A stretch of DNA of 64,000 nucleotides, taken from the NCBI GenBank assembly GCA_963854835.1, contig OY978525.1, positions 83,192,333 to 83,256,332 on the forward strand. The letters are read 5' to 3'. Position numbers and translations under genes: made by a program. The notes beneath the pieces were generated by a model. The model was not told where the DNA came from, ran no database searches, and worked only from the letters and a program-made list of their open reading frames with translations. The DNA comes from Megamerina dolium. Taxonomy: Eukaryota > Arthropoda > Insecta > Diptera > Megamerinidae. This document shows, piece by piece, positions 53,891 through 64,000 of the stretch (position 1 is its first letter; each line of letters begins with the position of its first letter).

Positions 53891-55945
53891 GTATAATTTT
53901 ATATTCATTGTATGTGTATATATTTCGTCCTTTTTAAGAGGTCATTTGATGTCAGTGTGTATGTATGCTTGCATATACCATAGAGTATTACATTGCGAAT
54001 TCATGGAAAAAATGGAAAAGGATACGCAAAACAGAGTTGGGGAGAAACAATGCCAAAAACATGGTGCTACTGACCGAATTCCTGATGATGTGTTTTCAGT
54101 CATTTCTTTTCTTTGCAATATATATAATACCTATTTATTTTAACCCTAGCTTCATAACCTAAAATCGAGTTTAAAGTGAAATATTGCTTTGAAAAATCGT
54201 CCGATTTTGAATTCCTTTCGACCCAGGGCATAAATTTTAATGTATTTTATGAATTATTTATAACTTATCGCGAACAACACATTCGATAAAAAATTCATTA
54301 TTATGTCATTTCATACTATTTTGGATCAAATTATTTTATGGCCCGAAACATAACACTTCTGATTTTTTATACTATATTTTTTATGGTATAAACGCAATGA
54401 TTAACGTTAGGGAAGATTGAAAAAAAGTTCTACCGAGATCTGCTTTAATTCCTTTTGCCGTCAGTAAGTCTAAAATATTAACACCTTGTACAAAAATGTT
54501 ATTTGAAAATGGCTCTAAAAAGTTATTTTTAGTAAATTTTAAATTTAAATTTAAATTTAATTAAATTTTCAGAATACATAATTTCATAAACTTTCAGAAA
54601 AAAATGTCAAAAAGCCGGTGCTAACTTTAAGATGATTCTACAATAATTTTGATTTTAACTAGGGGCCTATATGAGCAGCGATTTCAGAATTGACATTCGT
54701 GACCCGCAATTTATAAATAAAGAAGTCAAGAACTACTTCGATTTTTGTCCGCACGTTGAATGGGATCCCAGAGCTGTGCACAGGAGAGAATAATGCCTAT
54801 AATCCGAAGAAGTTTCTGGTTCTGATGCACCATCAAATTGTTAAATTTCATTTTTAATATATCACTGGTTCAGCTTGAAAAATTGTGTAATTCTCTTTCG
54901 ACTCAAAGACAAATTCGTTTCGAAAAAATTACGACTCATCGCAAAAATCCCGACCTCATTATTTAATACGGTATTTTTGGCTTCTTGATTCGCGAGATCG
55001 CGAGTGACATCCCGAGAATTCTTTTGTAAAAGACGCAGAATTGTTTAAGGAATTGTGCTACAAATACGGTAGAAATTCTAAAAATTCTAAATGGCAATCA
55101 AAATAAGTTGCGTTGCCTGCGGTGCAACTCCCATGAAGAGTTGCCTCTTCAGTTGCCTGCACTCATTATTTTTAAAGTCATCAATAATACTACAGCTATC
55201 TAACTAAAATTACCATCAACTAAAGTGGACTTATAGCATTTAAAAAAAGCTGCACATATAATCAGTATAGGCACCAAATGATTTGGCTTTCGATACCAAT
55301 TTACGACACAGAACATGTCAACATGCTAAATTGTCTTTTGCTGAAGACTTGCCAGAATTGGGGCTGCAACCTGGATTCACCAAATATGCAAAATCAAGAT
55401 AATGTGACAACTTCCGAATTGTAATAATTATATGTGGCTTATTTGAAATTAGAGTAAAGAAAATAAATTACACAGTGACACAGCATTTGCGCTGGCGGAA
55501 TGATTCTAACTTAGAATAAAGACTTAGACCCATATAGTAAAATCTTCAAGTCTTTTTGCATTGTCAAGTCAAATTTTTCTTTATGGCCATATTTAGTTTG
55601 CAATTTTTTGCCTGAGTTTTTGAGAATAAGTGGAAAAAAGGGTTGAAATTCATATCGAAATATGTAGTTAGGGTACATAGTAAAATTTCAGAGGAATGAT
55701 GTTGTAGAACATTTAAACACATTAGCTCTCTCACGAAAGCATCTTTTGTCCCCTTTTTTAGAAAGTCTGAACGAAATGGCATTTTCGTAATCTATTCTAT
55801 GTTATTCGCCCGAAAATTTCACTAGGTGTATTCTCAGGCAAAATCTTTATACAAACAATGTCCGCAGAAAATAAGAAACAAATATGTCCCCTTGAAATAT
55901 GCAACTTTTTATGTATTCGTTTATAATATGTTCATAAATATAACT
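53891..55945. other. Gene-free A/T-rich interval
   Basis: No domain-bearing ORF. A short coding-like stretch at about 54669-54791 (plus; SSDFRIDIRDPQFINKEV) is not recognised and is bounded by stops. No element ends seen. Confidence 0.55.
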
Positions 55946-56136
55946 CTACACCATTTCCAATTGTAAATGCGAAAACGTCAATTGAAAATAAGATTAGTCA
56001 ATTACGAGTATAAAAGCGCCAATTAAAAATGAGAATAATAATTTGTAAATGAGAAAGCGTGGACTATTCTTATTTGCAATTGCCGTTTTCGCATTCGCAA
56101 TTAACCCTTTCTCATTTTCAATTGGAAATGGTGTAG
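55946..56136. mobile_element. Palindromic MITE with CTACACCATTTCCAATTG ends
   Basis: Left CTACACCATTTCCAATTG and right CAATTGGAAATGGTGTAG are perfect reverse complements. The interior also pairs (AATGCGAAAACG / CGTTTTCGCATT-like). About 190 bp, non-coding. Confidence 0.72.
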
Positions 56137-56290
56137 TTCTTTTCTTGAGTTATGGTTCGGTAATTGGGACATCAGTATCACAATCATCAAAATCTGAGTT
56201 ACATATGATATCCACATCTGACTCCACTGCTCCCTCTTCAAGTTGAAATTTCACTTTCGCTGTTTCTCTCTTTTCTTTAGAACAGTGTCC

Positions 56291-56432
56291 ACCTATCGGC
56301 AAGCAATTGGCAATTTTTCCGGCAGTAACAATTTGCCATGGAAAAGCTTCTAGAAAGCTCTGGAAAAGTAATTTAACAGGGGTTCTGCCATTCGGAACTG
56401 GCTGAAATAAGTAGGTCGTTTCTAATACTGAA
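56291..56432 (+). mobile_element. tRNA-derived SINE, body fragment
   Basis: TATCGGCAAGCAATTGGC to GGTTCTGCCATTCGGAACTGG and AAATAAGTAGGTCG, same orientation as the copy at 14599. The tRNA head is absent. Confidence 0.75.
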
Positions 56433-56559
56433 GAATTCCGACATGCAATCCTTTACGGATTTCGACGTCAGCTTAAACCCATATAAATTTTTAGTGAATT
56501 CCAAACAGCATATAGAACGAACGCACTTCTTTTTAAGACCATTTGTAAGTGGTATTAAC

Positions 56560-56837
56560 GATTCCAGACTGGATATTTTCCGTGCAGGACGAACCTCGCG
56601 AAGGAAAGCCAAAATCTTCGACCGACGATCTGTCGAAGATCTACGAATTACACAAGAAATTATAGCCAGTGAATTGAACTTGAATGCTATGGCTGTATCG
56701 CGAATATTTGCGGAATGATTTGCAATACACGAAGAAATCTTCTCAATGGGCCCCACGAATGTTGAATGATAGTCATAAAGAAGCTCGAGTTCGTTTTGCT
56801 CAATATTTTCCAAGAAAATTAGAAAACGGAGAGTCTA
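56560..56837 (+). pseudogene. Mariner transposase N-terminal fragment
   Basis: AGRTSRRKAKIFDRRSVEDLRITQEIIASELNL followed, after a frameshift, by KKSSQWAPRMLNDSHKEARV. This matches the second helix-turn-helix and the linker (WVPRLL-like) of mariner transposases. It is cut at 56838 by an RTE fragment. Confidence 0.72.
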
Positions 56838-57513
56838 GACGAAGTATCTAGTGTCAACAAACAAAGAGTCCCGGCGTCTTGGACAGCACACGTCACTGTT
56901 GACAACTACGCTTTTGAAGTAGTAAGGGACTTTGTCTATCTTGGAACCAGCATTAACAGCAGTAATGACGTCAGCTTGGAGATCATGCGTAGGATAACTC
57001 TTGCTAACAGGTGTTACTTTGGGCTGAGTAAGCAATTGAGAAGTCGAGCCCTCTCTCGAAGAACGAAAACCACACTCTACAAGTCTCTCATCATGCCTGT
57101 CCTAACATATGGCGCTGAATCCTGGACAATTTCCACCTCCGATGAGCGAATGCTTGGAGTTTTCGAGAGAAAAGTCCTACGCAAGATCTTTGGACCTATT
57201 TGCGTTGGTGGCGAGTACCGAATAAGGTACAACCATGAGCTGTACGAGCTGTATGCCGATATTGACATAGTAAAGCGAATCAAAATCCAGCGGCTGCGCT
57301 GGCTAGGTCATGTCGAGCGAATGGAAGAACACGCTCCAGCTAAGAAGGTGTTATATTCGGAACCCGCTGGAGGACGGCGCAGAAGAGGAAGACCAAACCT
57401 CCGGTGGAAAGACCAAGTACTGGAGAACCTGACGGCGCTTGGAATTTCTAAATGGCGCCAGCTAGCGAAGAACAGAGATGGCTGACGAAGCATGTTATTA
57501 TGTTGTTATGGCC
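56838..57513 (+). mobile_element. 5'-truncated RTE fragment
   Basis: Starts within the RT domain (TKYLVSTNKESRRLG) and runs through the RTE C-terminus to the 3' end GGCCACATAAG, followed by AAGAAGAA and (TA)n. Confidence 0.87.
56976..57485 (+). pseudogene. RTE C-terminal coding remnant
   Basis: 169 open codons covering the RT thumb and C-terminal motifs (RRLRWLGHVERM, GRPNLRWKDQ). A TGA replaces the Trp codon of GWRSM at the end, and a 2-bp insertion lies upstream at GQHTSLL. No catalytic residues. Confidence 0.82.
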
Positions 57514-57531
57514 ACATAAGAAGAAGAATAT

Positions 57532-58146
<615 letters not shown>

Positions 58147-59651
58147 CAGTGAGCGACAAAAGTCTACGTACGGCGACCATTTCTGCTATCTGACATGTCC
58201 AAAAGCATAATGAAAAGAAGTAATGATGCAATTTTGTTTTAAATATGTTTTTATTATTACATAGCAAAAATTATCTTATTTCATTAAAAACTTAACAAGT
58301 TATTAACATAAAACGAAAAAAATTCAATGACAAAAGTCGACGTACGATTTGAAAATCAAAAGGAAATACTTTGATAAGGCACTAAAAGTTAAAATAAGTC
58401 GTTGTTTAATATTTGGTTGAGCATCTATAACTGCTTGCAAACGTCGGGGCATTGAAACGACTAAATTTTCGATTTCAAGGGCCGTTATTTGTTGCCATTC
58501 CTGTTGCAGCTTCTCTTTTAGTACTAGGGCACTAGTAATGTGATGTTTCCGTATCTTCCGCTCCAAAAGCTCCCAAACGTGTTCAATAATATTTAAGTCT
58601 GCGCTTTGAGAAGGTGAATACAGTTGTCGTGGAGCGTAGTAAAGCAGCCAGTCCCTCACGATGTGGGCGGTATGTTTTAGATCGCTATCCTGTTGGAAGA
58701 TCCAACTCTCACCAAGGCATAGTTTATCAACCGATGCTTTTAAGTTTTGTTTCAAAATAGATTTATATTGAAAGCGATCCATGTTACCCTCCACAAATAC
58801 CAAATTTCCAACTCCAGATGCAGCGACAGCGCCCCAAACCATTACACTCCCACCGCCATGCTTCACCGTAGGAACTAAGTGTTTCGGGTTCATTGCGGTA
58901 TTTGGTTTTCTCCAAATTTTGGCTCTACCGTCACTTCCAAATAAATTGTATTTTGACTCATCTGTAAATAATACTCGTTTCCAGAAATCAATTCCCTTGT
59001 CTAAATGCTTTTGCGCGAATCCCAAACGAAGTTTGCGATATTTTTCACTTATATACGGTTTCCTACGCGGAGTTCTGCTGTGAAACCCATTATTATTCAA
59101 GGCTCTTTGAACTGTTCGTGGATGCACATTTGTATTTGACCTAGTTGCTAGCTCTGCGGCCAACTTAGTGCCTGCCACTTTCGGATTTTGATCCACTTCT
59201 TTCAAAATGAACGATACATCTCTGCGACTCAGCTTCTTTGGGCGACCACTACGCGGTTTATTTTCAAGACAATTCGTTTTTTTGTAGTTATTGAATATTG
59301 TTTGAACTGTTGATTTTGTTAAATTTAATAAGCTTGATATTTCACCTTACGATTTGTTTTCATTTCTATACTTTACTACTAAGTTTCGCAAATCAATTGA
59401 TATTTCTTTACGGGAAGCCATTGTCACAACCACGAACTTCTGGAAACAGCCAAAATACAACTAAATGCAATCCAAGTATGTCTATTACCAAGCAAAACAG
59501 CAAAATGTAACTAGCGGTACTTTCCCGTTATTGCTATGTAATGATAAAAACATATTTAAAACAAAATTGCATCATTACTTCTTTTCATTATGCTTTTGGA
59601 CATGTCAGATAGCCGAAATGGTCGCCGTATGTAGACTTTTGTCGCTCACTG
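58147..59651 (-). mobile_element. Tc1-family DNA transposon
   Basis: 1505 bp flanked by TA on both sides (58145-58146, 59652-59653). Long TIRs of about 115 bp begin CAGTGAGCGACAAAAGTCTACGTACG, with a few mismatches between arms. One transposase gene. Confidence 0.9.
58324..59421 (-). pseudogene. Tc1 transposase with a single nonsense codon
   Basis: The ATG at 59421 starts MASRKEISIDLRNLVV. An in-frame TAA at 59349-59347 (…NENKS-stop-GEISSLL) interrupts the first helix-turn-helix. After it the frame is open for about 340 codons: the GRPKKLSRRD linker, second DNA-binding unit, LFTDESKYNLFG (first Asp), QQDSDLKH (second Asp) and SADLNIIEHVWE (Glu) with 34 residues between the last two, i.e. a DD34E catalytic triad. 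The canonical QQDNDPKH has changed at two non-catalytic positions. Apart from the stop no disruption was seen, so it decayed recently. Confidence 0.88.
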
Positions 59652-59787
59652 TACTTTCTATACTTCCAGAGATACCTTCAAGTGGTTACAAACATCTGGC
59701 AAGGTATAAAAAGGTTCGCTACTGATTTGAATTCAGTTGGAAAACCGTGGTGGGAAAGGTTGGAATAAGATATATGATGAAATATTA

Positions 59788-60298
59788 TAGCCTAGACAGC
59801 CGACATCCTTAATTTGCAGCCTTGATGCAAATTAACTCGTGCGTTATCCCTATTCAAATGCCCATTATCTCTGGCATAAATGCTCGCAATAAATGTGCAT
59901 TTATACTGAATTTTACTATTTCAATATGGTAATACTGTATTACTGGTACTAGAATACTGTAATACTGGTACTGATACTAAGTGAAATTAAATAAAAACGG
60001 AAAGTAAACAATCGACGAAGATGTGTTATTTAAACCATTTTAAGATAAAATAACGAATAATATATGTATTATAAATGCTTTTTTTTAAATTAAAATGTGG
60101 TTTAGTACCAATAACGCGACAGCGCCAATCATAATTTTTGCCGTCTATCCATTTAAACAAGATAAAACCCACAGAAAAATCAGTTGACAAAAAATCAACT
60201 GTTTAGTAAATGCACAAATTTTTCATCTGTCAGGATGAATTTTCAATTTGCATTTTCGAGACTTTAATGCAAATTCACTCGATCGTCTGTCTAGGCTA
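59788..60298. mobile_element. MITE with TAGCCTAGACAG ends, TTA target duplication
   Basis: 511 bp. Terminal TAGCCTAGACAG...CTGTCTAGGCTA, with sub-terminal TGCAAATTAACTCG / AATGCAAATTCACTCG. TTA lies on both sides (59785-59787, 60299-60301). Non-coding interior. Same family as 52887-52976. Confidence 0.78.
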
Positions 60299-60521
60299 TT
60301 ATACTTAACGTAAAGTAATTGTGAACAAATAAAATCTCTAAATAAGCAATTTAAATAAGGATGAACTAATAAAAAAAAAAAAAATTATAGAACTGAAGAA
60401 TAATAAAAACAAAAACATACATATTAGGTGCTTTTATTTAAATAAAGAAATTCAAATATGTATAATATAATATATTACTGATTCACTATGTTGTATCTTT
60501 TATGATTAATTTGTTTCCGTC

Positions 60522-60552
<31 letters not shown>

Positions 60553-62693
60553 CTTGGATGAGTGAGCGTGTATGTATATGTATGACAAACACAATACTAT
60601 CTCTATAGAAATATGTATTCATTTTTATAAATTTAACTTACTTAACTAACGAGCTTAAATACTACTATATATTGTATTCGAAACATAATTGCTAATAATA
60701 TACTGTACAATACATATTCGTTTTATGTTTACTCTAGTATGGAACTACTGAATTCTAATAAATCCTGCGCCAACTCAATATTAAATGAGCACATGAACTT
60801 TCAAAGTTTAGATTCAATAGTAATAGCAATCGTAAACAAAACTATAATGGGCATATTGCAGAATTGGCATGTACGCCTCCTCTCTGTTGCTGTTGTTATT
60901 ATTGGTTATTCTTAAATATTATTGTGTTATCGAATGTGAAGATCAAAACTAAGGGAGGGAGGAGGAGTGGTCTTAGTTTAAAGCAAACTGCCATGAACGA
61001 TTAATATATGTTACCCACATATTTTATTTTTGCAGTTTGTATGTATGTATAGCAAACCGATTACGAACGTATCATATTGATTAAATAAAGTGTCTTTATT
61101 TGTATTAATTGATTCATTTATTGATAACTTATCAGGCTAACATTATTTATTGTTATCGGTATTGCAGTTTCCAATTTTATTCACAAAGATAATGTACAAA
61201 ATTAATCACAAAAATGAAACAAAAATGTTTATTTAATTATGTAATATCCAATAAAGATTGAGAGAAACATATATAAGTTGAATTCGAAAAAAAGATCAAC
61301 GAAAGCAAATACATATAAAACACATATATGCACATGCGCTCATATCGTATCACAGAAATGCTTAAAAATTACATACATTCATATCTACTATATACTCGCA
61401 TAATCATTTTTATTCCTAAATCAAGTAAAACAAAATCATCTGTTTCATTTCTGTTTAACAATTCATTTGAAAATAAGAGCCTTCAATTTCGATGGGAAAA
61501 CAAAAATTTATATAAAAAAAATGTGAATATAAATTTTTGCTCTCTATATCAGTCGTACTACATACAACAACATTCAATCACATAATTACACATTTGATCG
61601 ATATGAGCGCATCATCAGTATATTCTTTAGGGAGCATGGGTCAGAGAGTGAACCTTTTTCTGGATTACAATTAAGACTACAATTACATTACACCAGTATT
61701 TATGGAAAGGAGTATTACTTCTTTTCTCTTCGTTTCTGCTCTACAAACATTGGCATTTGAATATTGTACACAAAAAAAAAAAAAAAAAGATTAAGAGTTT
61801 TTCTTTATCATCATAAAATTTTCAATTTTCATTTTCTCTCATGTGCAGCTAGCTGTCTCACTTTGTTTTATTTAAGAATTTTGGATCTATTGATAATATT
61901 GAAGATTTTCATTCCCAAGAAATTAAAAATGAGTGAATATATGATGCATATGAAATTAGGTCTAAATTCGAATTTCCATATAAAAGTAATTACTCATTAA
62001 TATTCTCTTGCTTGATATCGATTTCATTTCAAATATTTTTTCAATTGTAAATTTTGTAAAAACAACAAATTCATAATATAATAAAATATTAATATAAAAG
62101 AAAAATTAATACAAAAAAAAAAATGTTTAATAAGCGAAAATGACCACATACATTTATCAGGATTAATTATCAGGATAAAAACCAAATATACGGAATATTT
62201 TCGTACAAAATATACCAGAAATGTTAAATTGCGGTCACTTTTTTGTTTGTTTGCATTTAAATTTGAAAGTAATTCAAACTTATGTGCCGCTTTCGTTAGA
62301 TAAAATTAGAAAATATTAATAAAAATAGAAAAGCCACATTCTAAAAATATGTTAAAAGAAACGGAGAGATAGAAAACATGTTACAACAAATAAAATCGAC
62401 TTCAGAAAGGCGGCAGGCATTATTACAATATATGAAATAGATTTGTTCTTATTGCTGGTGTTAGTTGGATTGGGGTGGGATTGGATATGTTGTTGTGTGT
62501 CAGTATCCACTATTAAACACAATTCCTCAATTTAAAATATACACACTACTATGTTGCTGGTGCTGCTGCTGTCTTCTTAATGACTGATAATTTATAAAGC
62601 AAACTGTTGCCAACGGATACGAACTCTATTCCAAAACTGCTGGAAATACTTTTTCGTATGAATCAAATGCAACGGACTCAATAGCAGTAACTA
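60299..62693. other. Long A/T-rich interval, possible 3' UTR of the minus-strand exon
   Basis: No ORF with a recognisable domain, and no transposon ends. A (TATG)n run lies at 60524-60552 and an oligo(A) at 61771-61788. If the exon at 62694-62898 is real, part of this would be its 3' UTR, but I cannot place a poly(A) site. Confidence 0.4.
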
Positions 62694-62898
62694 CTAGATT
62701 TTGCTGCTGTTGTTACTGCTCTCTTGACGTGCGCTGTATTTGGGATTCGTTGGCATAATGGTATCTGTGACGAGATCATTTGGTGCTTCAAGTACGCCCT
62801 TGGCGTGTGCGGCAGCTGTATCACAATCGGTGCGTCGTGAGATCAGCAATCGTAAATCGGTGTGCAACGATAGGCGCCCAGAGCGTGATGTTTGAAAT
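62694..62898 (-). CDS. Candidate last exon of an unrecognised gene
   Basis: On the minus strand a possible acceptor (TTTTACCGTAG) precedes about 68 codons ending in TAG. The conceptual peptide (SGRLSLHTDLRLLISRRTDCD, then AHAKGVLEAPNDLVTDTIMP and an Asn/Ser-rich end) has balanced composition and G/C-rich third positions, unlike its A/T-rich surroundings. That is the main reason to call it. It would be the C-terminal tail of a protein whose other exons lie beyond 64000. I do not recognise the family. The pyrimidine tract at the acceptor is weak. Confidence 0.45.
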
Positions 62899-63250
62899 CT
62901 ACGGTAAAACGATAATGCATTACAAGTCTGTCTATACAAAATGGTGCTCAAGAGCGGGTCAAATTGTTCTGGAGGACAAAAAGTGTTAAATGTCATAGCA
63001 AAAATGGAACATAATTTTAGGGATGATTCTGTATATAAATATCGATGAAAACAGGCCTAAATTTAGCCCTCCAAATATTGTAGATACGTTGCTATATATT
63101 ATTCCAGTCAATATTAACATAGTATTCAAATAGCTTATTGTGTTTTTTTTTTATTAGCAACAACGGCAAGACTGATGTAGTGCAAAATGTATAATTCCTT
63201 TTTTCGTTTAAGAAAATAATACATGTAGAAATAAAAAATAGAAAAGGACA

Positions 63251-63252
<2 letters not shown>

Positions 63253-63286
<34 letters not shown>
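63253..63286. repeat. (TA)n array
   Basis: Short TA run abutting the 3' end of the SINE. Confidence 0.93.
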
Positions 63287-63290
<4 letters not shown>

Positions 63291-63590
63291 GTCTCCAGTC
63301 TCGTTGTGTGTGTTAAATTTAGGACAGTATTAAACAGGACCTACTTATTTTAGCCGGTTCCGAACGGCAGAACCCTTGTGACACCACTTGTTCTGTGCTT
63401 TGTCGCAGAGATCTCTTAGAAGCGTTGTTATGGGAAATTGTTACTGCCGGAAGAATTGCCAATTGCTTGCCAACAGGTGGTATTGATAGAAAGAAACATT
63501 TTTTCGATAGTAAAGTTGTCACAGTCGGGAATCGAACCCACGACCAACAGATCAAAAGGCTAACGCACTAACCACTAAGTTGGGCATCCA
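63287..63590 (-). mobile_element. tRNA-derived SINE, near full-length
   Basis: Minus strand: head with B box GGTTCGATTCC (63538-63528), a consensus match, and a degenerate A box (CAACTTAGTGG). Body as in the 33-kb copy, down to GACAGTATT-like and TTTAACACACACAACGAG. The 3' end abuts (TA)n. Confidence 0.83.
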
Positions 63591-64000
63591 TAATCACCAT
63601 TACCTCATTATAATTTTTGCTCATTACAACAGATTATGGCCGCTTTATCGTATAGCAACCTTATTTTGGTTAAAATTAAAGGATTTGCTAAAAATTAAGT
63701 GATGTGAAATTTTTCTTCGAAAAAGGCATTGTTTCGAATAGGAAATTAATAAATCAGGTGACGTAAAATCAGCATCAATTACAGATGTTCGTATCACTTT
63801 TTCTTGCTTGTGTTTTGTTTTTGTATTTTCGATAGAACAAAACCAAATTGGAGGCAAAGTGATTCGTCGTGTCGCAGTTAATTTCCGTAAAGAAATTGAC
63901 CGCTAAGTGTAAACTGTGAGCTTCAATAATAATCATCCATAATAATTACTATGGTTGTCGTCGTCAATACGAATAGTATTGACCACGCTTAATTAGCATC
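63591..64000. other. No feature recognised
   Basis: A/T-rich. No domain-bearing ORF or repeat end. Confidence 0.55.

Noticed and set aside
53880..54162. Two overlapping ORFs of 65-87 codons
   Set aside because: No domain, no splice support, and A/T-rich composition the same as the flanks.

Overview
This is a stretch of an AT-rich insect nuclear genome, most probably a higher fly. The evidence is a host gene split by 60-120 bp GT-AG introns and the resident transposon families: Ty3/gypsy, 412/mdg1-like, BEL/Pao, RTE, Jockey, Tc1/mariner and PIF/Harbinger. No prokaryotic gene organisation is present. Host genes occupy only a small part of the window; the rest is nested and broken transposable elements, MITEs, a tRNA-derived SINE family and (TA)n arrays.

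Layout. 1-1247: mostly unassigned. 1248-7101: gypsy copy A (minus) with its gag split by a 5'-truncated RTE insertion. 7102-8902: a MITE and a solo LTR. 8916-12283: full-length RTE with an uninterrupted 992-codon ORF and a 13-bp target duplication. 12839-14233: an old deleted gypsy copy. 14599-22408: a SINE split by a complete 7550-bp 412-like retrotransposon (14686-22235) with apparently identical LTRs. 22967-27225: (TA)n, an LTR fragment and gypsy copy B (23325-27093), whose single ORF fuses Gag directly to integrase with no protease, reverse transcriptase or RNase H. 28765-30542: mitochondrial tyrosyl-tRNA synthetase in six exons. 30676-31464 (minus, convergent): a single-RRM basic protein. 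31600-36147: foldback repeats, a SINE and an inverted Harbinger duplication with an RTE fragment at its apex. 36148-38740: gypsy copy C, cut by a Jockey element (to about 41910). 41926-49110: a dense mosaic of Jockey, BEL, gypsy and LOA/I-like fragments. 49449-51655: mariner-type remnants. 52122-56136: nested TIR elements. 56291-57513: SINE, mariner and RTE fragments. 58147-59651: Tc1 element with one nonsense codon. 59788-60298: MITE. 60299-64000: long AT-rich sequence, one candidate last exon of an unrecognised gene (62694-62898, minus) and a SINE.

How the parts work together. The most interesting system is the gypsy family in copies A, B and C. All three carry the same Gag-integrase junction, so the loss of PR-RT-RH preceded their spread. 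Copies A and C also share a 1-bp frameshift and a 42-bp deletion, so already-damaged templates were still retrotransposed, which implies reverse transcription supplied in trans. Their Gag starts with a SAP-like (AT-rich DNA-binding) motif, and nearly every insertion whose site can be read sits at ATAT or in a (TA)n array. A second strong signal is a textbook -1 frameshift module (GGGAAAC, 8-nt spacer, 9-bp stem-loop holding the gag stop codon) at the gag-pol boundary of the 412-like element, which also carries three small ORFs upstream of gag.
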